From contig NZ_NCKN01000006.1 in assembly GCF_002257455.1 (NCBI RefSeq), positions 1 through 36,600 on the forward strand: a stretch of 36,600 nucleotides of DNA, in the 5' to 3' direction. The DNA is from Microbacterium sp. 13-71-7. Its GTDB lineage: Bacteria > Actinomycetota > Actinomycetes > Actinomycetales > Microbacteriaceae. Every line of letters begins with the position of its first letter. Positions within the stretch are counted from its first letter, which is position 1. The notes under the pieces were generated by a model, which saw only the letters and a program-made list of their open reading frames with translations, was not told the DNA's origin and did not search any database. Shown one piece after another: positions 8,322 through 15,288 of this stretch. A program made the position numbers and the translations under genes.

Positions 8322-8420
8322 TCACACGGCGCGCGCCGGAGGGTACGACTCATCGCGGTCATCGCGCTTCGTCTGGAAGGCAAGGACCGTGGCGATGGTG
8401 GAGTTCCGCAGCGCGGTCAT
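8322..8420 (-). CDS. Small ORF upstream of rtcB, possible leader peptide
   Basis: A 32-codon ORF beginning M-T-A-L-R-N-S-T-I-A-T and ending P-P-A-R-A-V. It is preceded by GAGGAGA with about 7 nt spacing and by a promoter-like pair (8468-8497). Its stop overlaps a small hairpin, and an intrinsic terminator follows within 20 nt. I do not recognise the peptide. It has no membrane span and no repeated regulatory codon. Two readings are open: a leader whose translation governs read-through into rtcB, or an independent tiny gene with its own terminator. The promoter, ribosome site, ORF and terminator in correct order make chance less likely. Confidence 0.45.
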   Translation of the reverse strand: MTALRNSTIATVLAFQTKRDDRDESYPPARAV

Positions 8421-8467
8421 TCCGTCGTCTCCTCGGCTGGTGCTGCGCCGATCGGCACAGCTTTGCC

Positions 8468-8497
8468 ACCGTAGGGGAGGGAGGGCGGGTGCGTCAA
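8468..8497 (-). promoter_or_regulatory. Promoter upstream of the small ORF and rtcB
   Basis: Minus-strand TTGACG (8492-8497) and TACGGT (8468-8473) are separated by 18 bp of pyrimidine-rich DNA. No comparably good pair is seen between the terminator and rtcB, so rtcB may depend on this promoter. Confidence 0.45.
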
Positions 8498-8520
8498 GGG
8501 CGGAGACCGATCGAGCCGGA

Positions 8521-8934
8521 TCAGTCCGCGGACGAGTCCCTCGGCGGGTTGTGCACGATCTCGATCCTGATGCCGTTGTCGTCCTCGAGGAACGAGGCGT
8601 AGTAGCGATCGCTGAACCGCGGATACTCCTTCGGCGGGCGCACCGCCGTCCAGCCCGCGTCGAGCGCGATGTCGTGCACGCGGTCGACCTCTGCGCGCGA
8701 GTCGACGGCGAAGGCCAGGTGCTGCCAGCCGACGCGGCCGTGCTCGTGAGGGCCGTCCGCGTTGTCGCGCGCGGGGTAGAGCAGGATCTCGGGCAGGCCG
8801 TCCTGCCGCCAGTACGCGAGATCGGGGGCGTCGTGCCTGCGGGTGTACCCGAGCGCACGGAGTACCGGGTCGAACTGTGCGGAGGCGCCGGGGACGTGGT
8901 CGACGCTGATGCCGAGGTGATCGAGAGTGGCCAT
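8521..8934 (-). CDS. VOC-family protein, copy 1
   Basis: A 137-residue vicinal-oxygen-chelate (glyoxalase/dioxygenase fold) protein. Candidate metal ligands are in family positions: His near the start (L-D-H-L-G-I), His in G-W-Q-H-L-A-F-A-V-D-S-R-A-E-V, and Glu in the final strand (G-I-R-I-E-I-V-H-N). It is clearly paralogous to the next gene (shared stretches W-Q-H-L-A-F-A-V-D-S-R-A-E-V and F-S-D-R-Y-Y-A-S-F). The ATG at 8934 is preferred over a longer frame whose extra 40 residues are encoded by intergenic repeats. No clear ribosome site; GATGCT stands 6 nt upstream. The reaction catalysed is unknown. Confidence 0.83.
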   Translation of the reverse strand: MATLDHLGISVDHVPGASAQFDPVLRALGYTRRHDAPDLAYWRQDGLPEILLYPARDNADGPHEHGRVGWQHLAFAVDSRAEVDRVHDIALDAGWTAVRPPKEYPRFSDRYYASFLEDDNGIRIEIVHNPPRDSSAD

Positions 8935-8990
8935 GCCCCCAGCATCGCGGATGCCGGGGACGAAACGCGAGGTGCGTGTCCGGCGTTCTC

Positions 8991-9074
8991 GCCGACTGCA
9001 CGGGATCTCGCCGAGTGCACGGGATGTTGCCGAGTGCACGGGTCGTCGGCGCATGGATCCCGTGCACTCGTCGC
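8991..9074. repeat. Three 19-bp tandem units plus an inverted copy
   Basis: Units at 8991-9009, 9010-9028 and 9029-9047 share the pattern GCCGAGTGCACGGGATGTT with few changes. An inverted copy (ATCCCGTGCACTCGTCGC) lies at 9057-9074 and could pair with any of them. The cluster fills most of the 8935-9124 gap between the two VOC genes. A degenerate version of the same unit recurs at 16319-16395. Confidence 0.85.
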
Positions 9075-9124
9075 GATGCCGCGCGCTCGGCGAAGCGCGA
9101 GGCCCAGGTGTCGGGGTGTGCGAC

Positions 9125-9541
9125 TCAGTCCGCGGCAGGCTCGCGCGGAGGGTTGTACACGAACTCGATCCGGATGCCGTTGTCGTCCTCGACGAACGAC
9201 GCGTAGTAGCGATCCGAGAAGCGCGTGAAGACCTTCGGATCCCGGACCGTCGTCCAGCCGGCGTCGACGGCGATGGCGTGCAGGCGCTCCACTTCGGCGC
9301 GCGAATCGACGGCGAAGGCGAGGTGCTGCCAGCCGATCCGCCCGTACCGGTGCGGTTCGCCGCCCGGCTCGGGAGCGCGGTAGAGGATCAGCTCGGTCTC
9401 GCCCTCGCGCCACCAGGCGATCCCGCCCTCCATCTCGCCGCCCTCCGGCATGCATCCCAGAGCCGTGAGCACCGGGTTCCACTGGGCGAATGCGCGGTCG
9501 AGGTCTTCGACCGTGAGGCCGAGATGATCGAAGAGGGGCAT
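9125..9541 (-). CDS. VOC-family protein, copy 2
   Basis: A 138-residue paralogue of the neighbouring VOC protein with the same likely ligands: His in M-P-L-F-D-H-L-G-L, His in G-W-Q-H-L-A-F-A-V, and Glu in G-I-R-I-E-F-V-Y-N. Similarity runs over the full length, so a tandem duplication followed by divergence is the simplest history. It keeps E-D-D-N-G-I-R-I-E near the end but has an additional acidic patch (G-G-E-M-E-G-G) in the middle. CAGACT sits 6 nt before the ATG with no ribosome site. Function is unassigned beyond the fold. Confidence 0.83.
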   Translation of the reverse strand: MPLFDHLGLTVEDLDRAFAQWNPVLTALGCMPEGGEMEGGIAWWREGETELILYRAPEPGGEPHRYGRIGWQHLAFAVDSRAEVERLHAIAVDAGWTTVRDPKVFTRFSDRYYASFVEDDNGIRIEFVYNPPREPAAD

Positions 9542-9571
9542 GGAACCAGTCTGCCCGACGGCGTCCTGCGA

Positions 9572-9796
9572 TCAGTCCCGGTCGAGCCCGAAGGTGCGCT
9601 TGACGAGCGCCTGCACGTCCCGGTCGAGGCCGTCCATGCGGGCGTTCATGACGTCGAAGCGGCCGTTCACCTCGGATCGGAGCCCGCCGATCTCCGCACG
9701 CAGGACGCGGATGAAGAGCGTCGAGACGATGGTCATCATGCCGAGCATGAGCGCGGTGAAGGCCCCGATCATCGTCCAGATCTGCGCGTCGTTCAT
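9572..9796 (-). CDS. Small membrane-anchored coiled-coil protein
   Basis: A 74-residue protein starting M-N-D-A-Q-I-W. A single membrane span (about 7-30, rich in Met, Leu and Ile) is followed by a charged, heptad-like helix (E-I-G-G-L-R-S-E-V through R-D-V-Q-A-L-V-K-R). The shape resembles small phage-holin-accessory or hemolysin XhlA-like proteins as well as many unassigned actinobacterial proteins, so no function is given. The ATG at 9796 is preferred to a GTG nine bases upstream because GAGGGA then has normal spacing. It lies 30 bp downstream of the VOC copy 2 start region, on the same strand. Confidence 0.6.
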   Translation of the reverse strand: MNDAQIWTMIGAFTALMLGMMTIVSTLFIRVLRAEIGGLRSEVNGRFDVMNARMDGLDRDVQALVKRTFGLDRD

Positions 9797-9971
9797 GAAT
9801 CCCACTCCCTCATCGTCGCATCGTTCGTCCGAGCATGCCAGAGGCGCAGGGCGCGGTGATCGCCGATCACGTGATCTGTGAAGAACGGATCCCGCCGCGT
9901 GGATGTGCGGATCGATCCGCGGCCCATCCCGGTCGTGGGGTTAGCGCGCGCCTTTGCGACAGACTGTGGGC

Positions 9972-10382
9972 ATGACCGCCGTGACCCTCATCCGCTCCGC
10001 GGAGCTCTCCGACGTCGCGCAGTACGCCTACGCGGCCACCGCGCCCAAGGACGCACGACTGATCTTCCTCGCCGGCGCCTGCCCGCTGAATCGCGACGGA
10101 TCCACGGCGGCGGTCGGCGACTACGCCGGTCAGGCCGCGGCCTGCATCGAGACCCTCGAGGCTGCGCTCGCCGCTGCCGGAGCGGCGCTGACCGACGTGA
10201 TCAGCACGCGCGTGCTCGTCGCGTCGGCCCGGCAGTCGGACCTGGTCGATGCGTGGGCCGTGGTCCGCGACGCGTTCGGCGCCCATGACGTGCCCAGCAC
10301 GCTGATGGGCGTCACGGTGCTGGGCTACGACGACCAGCTGGTCGAGATCGAGGCGGTCGCCGCGGTCCTCGACGAGGTGTGA
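9972..10382 (+). CDS. RidA family (YjgF/YER057c) protein
   Basis: A 136-residue protein of the RidA/YjgF fold. RidA hydrolyses reactive enamine/imine intermediates from PLP-dependent enzymes. The family arginine that contacts substrate carboxylates is present in V-I-S-T-R-V-L-V-A-S, and the C-terminal glutamate strand V-E-I-E-A-V-A-A-V is intact. The N-terminal half (Y-A-A-T-A-P, L-I-F-L-A-G-A-C-P-L) departs from the archetypal RidA subfamily, so it may be one of the Rid1-7 variants with an unknown substrate. The ATG is the first good start. An in-frame TTG 18 bases earlier is less likely. CAGACT ends 6 nt upstream, suggesting leaderless translation. The preceding gap (9797-9971) shows no gene. 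Confidence 0.85.
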   Translation: MTAVTLIRSAELSDVAQYAYAATAPKDARLIFLAGACPLNRDGSTAAVGDYAGQAAACIETLEAALAAAGAALTDVISTRVLVASARQSDLVDAWAVVRDAFGAHDVPSTLMGVTVLGYDDQLVEIEAVAAVLDEV

Positions 10383-10419
10383 TCCGAAGAGCGGGGATCG
10401 AGGGCGGCCCCCGCGCCCG

Positions 10420-11187
10420 TCAGTGCGGGGCGTGGTACTCGGCCTCGCCGCGCTTCCAGTAGCCCTTCACGATGGCCTGCGCGGTGTCGACGCCCCAGCG
10501 CTCGAGCAGGGCCCGGCCCGGCTTCACGATCGACGACTCCGCCGCGACGAAGACGAACGGTGCCTCGCCGGGACGATCGGCGTCGCCGAGAGCGCCCAGG
10601 AACTCGGCGAGGGCGGATCCGGCCGGAGCGCCGCCGCGATGGATCCACTCGACCGGGACGGGGGCATCGAGGGCCAGCTCGTGCTCCGCATCGCGCACCT
10701 CGATCGCGATGCGAGCGGGGACGCCGGCGGGAATACGCGCGGCGAAGCGGCGGATCGCCGGGATCGCGGTCTCGTCGCCCGCGAGCAGCCAGCCGTCGGG
10801 CTCGCCCTCCAGCACGAGGGATCCGCGCGGGCCGCCGACGCCGATGACGGATCCGAGCGGCGCGGTCGCGGCCCAGGGTGCGGCGACGCCCTCGTCCCCG
10901 TGCACGGCGAACTCCACGTCGAGCCAGTCCTCGCCCCAGGCGAGGGGAGTGTATTCGCGGCTCGGCGCGGCGCGCAGCTCCTCCACCGAGTCGGTCGGCG
11001 CGTCCGCGAAGAAGAGCCGCATGTGGTCGTCGGCACCCAGCGAGTCGAAGCCCGCGAGGTCGGATCCGGCGAGGCGCACCCGCACGAAGTCGGGGGCGAT
11101 CCACTCGCGTGCGGCGAGGGTCAGCCTGCGGAAGTGCAGCTCGAGCGGGCGTCGCGCCAGGGTGAAGCCGGATTTCGCGTTGTTCAT
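10420..11187 (-). CDS. Siderophore-interacting protein (FAD-dependent ferric-siderophore reductase)
   Basis: A 255-residue protein of the SIP/ViuB family, which releases iron in the cytoplasm by reducing ferric siderophores with NAD(P)H or ferredoxin through FAD. Motifs in order: S-R-E-Y-T-P-L (FAD pocket, about 75-81), G-V-G-G-P-R-G-S, the SIP-domain entry L-L-A-G-D-E-T-A-I-P-A-I, and the C-terminal K-G-Y-W-K-R-G-E family signature. It is divergent from the siderophore transporter genes. The start codon abuts an iron box (11187-11205) with TAGCCT 6 nt upstream and no ribosome site, so the mRNA is probably leaderless and iron-repressed. Confidence 0.9.
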   Translation of the reverse strand: MNNAKSGFTLARRPLELHFRRLTLAAREWIAPDFVRVRLAGSDLAGFDSLGADDHMRLFFADAPTDSVEELRAAPSREYTPLAWGEDWLDVEFAVHGDEGVAAPWAATAPLGSVIGVGGPRGSLVLEGEPDGWLLAGDETAIPAIRRFAARIPAGVPARIAIEVRDAEHELALDAPVPVEWIHRGGAPAGSALAEFLGALGDADRPGEAPFVFVAAESSIVKPGRALLERWGVDTAQAIVKGYWKRGEAEYHAPH

Positions 11188-11205
11188 AAGGTAAGGCTAA
11201 CCTGT
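11187..11205. promoter_or_regulatory. Iron box 1 (DtxR/IdeR-type)
   Basis: TAAGGTAAGGCTAACCTGT matches 15 of 19 positions of the known DtxR/IdeR consensus TTAGGTTAGGCTAACCTAA. It touches the SIP start codon and covers its likely -10, so bound Fe-regulator would block transcription. Confidence 0.8.
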
Positions 11206-11224
11206 GTAAGACCTCAGGTTGAAG

Positions 11225-11238
11225 TTAGGTAAACCTAA
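11225..11238. promoter_or_regulatory. Iron box 2 (DtxR/IdeR-type)
   Basis: TTAGGT-AA-ACCTAA is a perfect dyad. With its flank (to 11243) it matches 14 of 19 consensus positions. It lies just downstream of a TTGAAG -35-like hexamer (11219-11224) for the rightward transporter operon. Two boxes thus serve the two directions. Confidence 0.75.
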
Positions 11239-11291
11239 CCTTTCTTACCGGGGTACTCACACAGCACATCCCGCAGAACAGGAGCATCTCC

Positions 11292-12284
11292 ATGTCCGTG
11301 CCTCGGATCCTCACCGCCACCGCGCTCGGCCTCGCCGCCGCCGTCGCCCTCGCCGGCTGCGCCTCCGGCCCCGCCGCGGCCCCCACGGAAAGCGCGAAGG
11401 CCAGCACCGTGACCATCGAGGACAACAACGGAGAGCACACGATCTCCACACCTCCGGCGTCGGTCGTCGCCACCGACAACCGCACGTTCCAGACCCTCGC
11501 GGACTGGGGGATCCCGGTGAAGGCCGCCGCCGTGTCGCTCATGCCGGAGACCGTCTCGTACGTCAAGGACAAGAGCATCATCGACCTCGGCACCCACATG
11601 GAGCCGGACCTCGAGTCGGTCGTCGCCGTGGCACCGGACCTCATCGTGAACGGGCAGCGCTTCACCCAGCACCACGACAAGCTCGCCGCGCTCGTCCCCG
11701 ATGCGACCATCCTCGAGCTCGACCCGCGCGACGGGAAACCCTTCGACGCCGAGCTGAAGCGCCAGGTCACCGTGCTCGGCGAGGTCTTCGGGAAGCAGAA
11801 GGAGGCGAAGAAGCTCGTCGCCGACTTCGAGGCCGCCGTGGATCGCGCCAAGAAGGCCTACGACGGATCAGGCGTGATGGCGGTCACGACCTCCGGCGGC
11901 AAGATCGGCTACCTCGCGCCGAAGGTCGGCCGCACGCTCGGACCGGTCTTCGACATGCTCGGCCTCACGCCCGCGCTGACGGTCGAGGGCGCCGACGACA
12001 ACCACAAGGGCGATGACATCTCGGTCGAGGCGATCGCGGCGTCCAACCCGTCCTGGATCCTCGTGATGGACCGCGATGCGGTGTTCGCGAAGGACGACGC
12101 CTCCTACGTGCAGGCCGCGGACATCCTGGAGAAGAACCAGGCGCTGGCCTCCGTCACGGCGATCCAGCAGAAGCGCGTCGTCTACATGCCCACCGACACC
12201 TACCTCAACGAGGGCATCCAGACGTACACGACGTTCCTGAACTCCTTCGCCGACGCTCTCGAGAAGAGCGCGAAGAAGAGCTGA
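11292..12284 (+). CDS. Siderophore ABC transporter, substrate-binding lipoprotein
   Basis: A 330-residue periplasmic-binding-type lipoprotein. The signal peptide ends in a lipobox L-A-G-C (20-23), so Cys23 is the lipidation site. The mature part follows the class III (FecB/BtuF) pattern with a long connecting helix and resembles the YclQ/FatB group that binds petrobactin, catecholate or carboxylate siderophores: T-I-E-D-N-N-G near the start, V-A-P-D-L-I-V-N-G, and N-P-S-W-I-L-V-M-D-R-D. AGGAG with 7 nt spacing fixes the start. It heads a four-gene rightward operon behind an iron box. The actual siderophore cannot be inferred. Confidence 0.9.
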   Translation: MSVPRILTATALGLAAAVALAGCASGPAAAPTESAKASTVTIEDNNGEHTISTPPASVVATDNRTFQTLADWGIPVKAAAVSLMPETVSYVKDKSIIDLGTHMEPDLESVVAVAPDLIVNGQRFTQHHDKLAALVPDATILELDPRDGKPFDAELKRQVTVLGEVFGKQKEAKKLVADFEAAVDRAKKAYDGSGVMAVTTSGGKIGYLAPKVGRTLGPVFDMLGLTPALTVEGADDNHKGDDISVEAIAASNPSWILVMDRDAVFAKDDASYVQAADILEKNQALASVTAIQQKRVVYMPTDTYLNEGIQTYTTFLNSFADALEKSAKKS

Positions 12285-12303
12285 CGCCCCGTCGGATCCG
12301 GCC

Positions 12304-13311
12304 ATGACCACCCCGCTCACCCGCCCCGCCCCGGACAGCGCCTCCGCTGCTGCCCGGGGCAGGGCGCGGCTCTTCGACCCCGCCCTGCTCGTCGGCGTCC
12401 TCATCGTCGCCGGGCTCCTCGTGCTGTCGCTCTTCGTCGGCGTCTACGACGTGACCGGATCCGCGGACGGCGCGGAGATGTTCGCGATCACGCGCATCCC
12501 CCGCACGACCGCGCTCGTGCTCGCCGGGGCGGCGATGGCGATGGCGGGCCTGGTCATGCAGATGCTCACCCAGAACCGCTTCGTGGAGCCGACCACCACC
12601 GGGACGACGGAGTGGGCGGGGCTGGGACTGCTGGCCGTCTCGGTGCTGGTGCCGCACCCGAGCATCCCGCTGCGGATGCTCGGCGCCGTGCTGTGCGCCT
12701 TCGTCGGCACGCTGGTGTTCTTCGCGTTCCTGCGGCGGGTGTCGCTGCGGTCCTCTCTGATCGTGCCGATCGTGGGGATCATGCTGGGCGCGGTGGTCGG
12801 ATCCGTCTCGACCTACCTGGCCCTCGCGACCAACACCCTGCAGACGCTCGGCGTGTGGTTCGCGGGCAGCTTCACCTCGGTGCTCCGGGGGCAGTACGAG
12901 CTGCTCTGGATCGTCGCGATCGTCGGCGTGATCGTCTTCATCGTGGCGGATCGCTTCACGATCGCGGGGCTCGGCGAGGAGATCGCCACGAACGCGGGCC
13001 TGAACCACGGCAGGACCGTCCTGCTCGGCACGGTGCTCATCGCCGCCACGACCGGCGTCGTCACCGTGGTCGTCGGGAACCTGCCGTTCGTCGGGCTGAT
13101 CGTGCCGAACGTGGTATCGATGATCCGCGGCGACGACCTGCGCAGCAACCTGCCCTGGGTGTGCCTGCTGGGAGTCGGCCTGGTCACGGTGTGCGACCTC
13201 ATCGGACGCACGATCATCATGCCCTTCGAGGTTCCGGTGTCGCTCGTGCTGGGCCTCGTCGGAGCCGCGGTGTTCATCGTGCTGATCCTGAGGCAGCGTC
13301 CTCGTGGCTGA
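12304..13311 (+). CDS. Siderophore ABC transporter permease 1 (FecCD family)
   Basis: A 335-residue FecCD-type permease with about nine to ten spans. The family stretch R-I-P-R-T-T-A-L-V-L-A-G-A-A-M-A at 63-78 is the usual R-[IL]-P-R-hydrophobic-A-G signature of the N-terminal half, and G-N-L-P-F-V-G-L-I-V-P-N is the coupling region before the last spans. It most resembles the YclN/FatD subgroup, consistent with the YclQ-like binding protein. It starts 19 nt after the binding-protein stop and overlaps the second permease by 8 nt, so co-translation is expected. It forms a heterodimer with the next product. Confidence 0.9.
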   Translation: MTTPLTRPAPDSASAAARGRARLFDPALLVGVLIVAGLLVLSLFVGVYDVTGSADGAEMFAITRIPRTTALVLAGAAMAMAGLVMQMLTQNRFVEPTTTGTTEWAGLGLLAVSVLVPHPSIPLRMLGAVLCAFVGTLVFFAFLRRVSLRSSLIVPIVGIMLGAVVGSVSTYLALATNTLQTLGVWFAGSFTSVLRGQYELLWIVAIVGVIVFIVADRFTIAGLGEEIATNAGLNHGRTVLLGTVLIAATTGVVTVVVGNLPFVGLIVPNVVSMIRGDDLRSNLPWVCLLGVGLVTVCDLIGRTIIMPFEVPVSLVLGLVGAAVFIVLILRQRPRG

Positions 13312-14353
13312 GGTGCTGAGTCTGGCGCAGGCGCCCGCGACGCCGGTGGCCGGGCGCACGTCCGGTGCGTTCCCGACCGTCCGCGCGAGGCGGCGGTACG
13401 TCCTCGTGATCGCGGCGCTCACGGTGCTCGCCGCGGCGGCGCTGATCGGTCTGCTCGTGCACGGCAACCCGGTGCCGTTCGGCACGGACGGGTTCTGGCG
13501 CGTCGTGCAGCTGCGCGTGACGGGCGTGCTGGTGATCCTCGTGGTCGCGATCGCCCAGGCCACCGCGACCGTGGCGTTCCAGACCGCGGCGAACAACCGG
13601 ATCGTGACCCCGTCGATCATGGGATTCGAGTCGCTCTACACCGCGATCCAGACGACGGCCGTGTTCGTGCTCGGGGCCGCCGGGGTCACCGCGCTGCAGG
13701 GCGTGCCGCAGTTCGCGCTGCAGATCGTGCTGATGACCGGATTCGCCGTCCTGCTCTACGGCTGGCTGCTGTCGGGCCGGAGGGGCAGCATGCACGTGAT
13801 GCTGCTGATCGGGATCGTGATCGGCGGCGGGCTCGGCGCCGTGTCCACGTTCATGCAGCGGCTGCTCACCCCGAGCGAGTTCGACGTGCTCGCCGCGCGC
13901 CTGTTCGGGAGCGTCGCGAACGCCGACGCCTCCTATCTGCCGCTCGCGATCCCCCTGTGCCTGGCCGCATCGGTGCTCCTGTTCCTGCGCGCGCGCCGAC
14001 TGAACGTGCTGGCGCTCGGACCGGACGCGGCCAACGCGCTCGGCGTCGACCACCGGCGCGAGCAGCTGCGCGTGCTGCTGCTCGTGGCCGTGCTGATGGC
14101 GACCTCGACCGCGCTGGTCGGCCCGATGACGTTCCTCGGCTTCCTCGTCGCGACGCTCGCGTACCAGCTGGCCGACACGCACGACCATCGGCTGGTGCTG
14201 CCCGTCGCCGTGCTCACCGCGATCGCGGTGCTGGGCGGTGCGCACTTCGTGATGAAGCACCTCTTCTCGGCGCAGGGCGCCGTCTCCATCATCATCGAGC
14301 TGGTCGGCGGATCCGTCTTCCTGCTCGTCCTGCTCAGGAAGGGACGCCTATGA
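13304..14353 (+). CDS. Siderophore ABC transporter permease 2 (FecCD family)
   Basis: A 349-residue FecCD-family permease of the YclO/FatC type. A hydrophilic start of about 30 residues leads into the first span. R-V-T-G-V-L-V-I-L-V-V-A-I-A-Q-A-T-A replaces the canonical R-L-P-R-signature, as is common in this subgroup; N-R-I-V-T-P-S-I-M-G-F-E-S-L and G-P-M-T-F-L-G-F-L-V complete the pattern. The GTG start overlaps the end of permease 1 by 8 nt and its stop overlaps the ATPase start (ATGA). Both overlaps point to tight translational coupling. Confidence 0.9.
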   Translation: MAEVLSLAQAPATPVAGRTSGAFPTVRARRRYVLVIAALTVLAAAALIGLLVHGNPVPFGTDGFWRVVQLRVTGVLVILVVAIAQATATVAFQTAANNRIVTPSIMGFESLYTAIQTTAVFVLGAAGVTALQGVPQFALQIVLMTGFAVLLYGWLLSGRRGSMHVMLLIGIVIGGGLGAVSTFMQRLLTPSEFDVLAARLFGSVANADASYLPLAIPLCLAASVLLFLRARRLNVLALGPDAANALGVDHRREQLRVLLLVAVLMATSTALVGPMTFLGFLVATLAYQLADTHDHRLVLPVAVLTAIAVLGGAHFVMKHLFSAQGAVSIIIELVGGSVFLLVLLRKGRL

Positions 14354-15261
14354 CCGCCAACGACAGATCCGCGAGACTCCAACTCCGCGACGAGAATGCG
14401 GTCTGGGAGCGCAGTCTCGTCGCCCAGATGAAGTCTCGCGGTCAGGGGGAGGCGACCGGGAGCGGGGGCGAAGGCGAGGGACAGGGCGGGGTCTCGATCG
14501 CGGGGGTGCGCAAGCGGTACGGCGCCAGGGCGGGGCTGGGCGACGGCGCGGCGATCGGGCCGGTCGACCTGGAGATCCCGGCGGGGGGCGTGACGGCGCT
14601 GATCGGCCCGAACGGCGCCGGCAAGTCGACCCTGCTCACCATGATCGGGCGGCTGCTCGGGATGGACGAGGGATCCATCCGGATCTCCGGCTTCGACGTC
14701 GGGACCACGAAGTCGAAGGATCTGGCCACGGTCGTGTCGATCCTGCGTCAGGAGAACCACTTCGTGACGCGCCTGACCGTGCGCCAGCTCGTCGGATTCG
14801 GTCGCTTCCCGCATTCGCGCGGCCGGCTCACGCGCGCGGACGAGGAGGCGGTGAGCCGCGCGATCGACTTCCTCGAGCTCGGCGAGCTGGAGAAGCGCTA
14901 CCTCGACGAGCTCTCCGGCGGACAGCGGCAGCGCGCCTACGTCGCGATGGTGCTCGCGCAGGACACCGGTACCGTGCTGCTGGACGAGCCGCTCAACAAC
15001 CTCGACATGAAGCACGCGGTGCGCATGATGCGGCACCTGCAGCGGATCTCGGCCGAGCTCGGCAAGAGCGTGGTCGTGGTGCTGCACGACATCAACTTCG
15101 CCGCGCGCTACGCCGACCGGATCTGCGCGATGAAGGACGGCGAGGTCGTCGCGTTCGGCCCTGTGACCGACATCATGCGGGGCGAGGTGCTGACCGACGT
15201 GTTCGAGACGCCCGTCACCGTGATCGACGGCCCGGACGGGCCGCTCGCCGTGTGGCACTAG
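14350..15261 (+). CDS. Siderophore ABC transporter ATPase
   Basis: A 303-residue FepC/YclP-like ATPase. Walker A G-P-N-G-A-G-K-S-T at 86-94, Q-loop in S-I-L-R-Q-E-N-H-F, signature L-S-G-G-Q-R-Q-R, Walker B T-V-L-L-D-E-P-L-N-N-L-D, and switch histidine in V-V-L-H-D-I-N-F. It powers the two permeases before it. Odd: the ATPase core begins near residue 48 (V-S-I-A-G-V-R-K-R-Y-G). The first 47 residues are an unusual hydrophilic, Gly/Glu-rich extension with codons rare here (AGA twice, CAA, AAT, AGT). The start is nonetheless supported by GAAGGGA and an ATGA overlap with the permease. Confidence 0.9.
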   Translation: MTANDRSARLQLRDENAVWERSLVAQMKSRGQGEATGSGGEGEGQGGVSIAGVRKRYGARAGLGDGAAIGPVDLEIPAGGVTALIGPNGAGKSTLLTMIGRLLGMDEGSIRISGFDVGTTKSKDLATVVSILRQENHFVTRLTVRQLVGFGRFPHSRGRLTRADEEAVSRAIDFLELGELEKRYLDELSGGQRQRAYVAMVLAQDTGTVLLDEPLNNLDMKHAVRMMRHLQRISAELGKSVVVVLHDINFAARYADRICAMKDGEVVAFGPVTDIMRGEVLTDVFETPVTVIDGPDGPLAVWH

Positions 15262-15288
15262 CCGCCGACCGGATGGGAAGGACGCGAC

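Noticed and set aside
8935-9054. N-terminal extension of VOC copy 1 to 9054
   Set aside because: The extra residues are encoded by the 19-bp intergenic repeats, and the fold begins at the ATG at 8934.
14378-14425. Mobile insertion in the ATPase 5' end
   Set aside because: Atypical codons and a small inverted repeat are present, but there is no target duplication or transposase and the frame and ribosome site are intact. Kept only as an odd extension.
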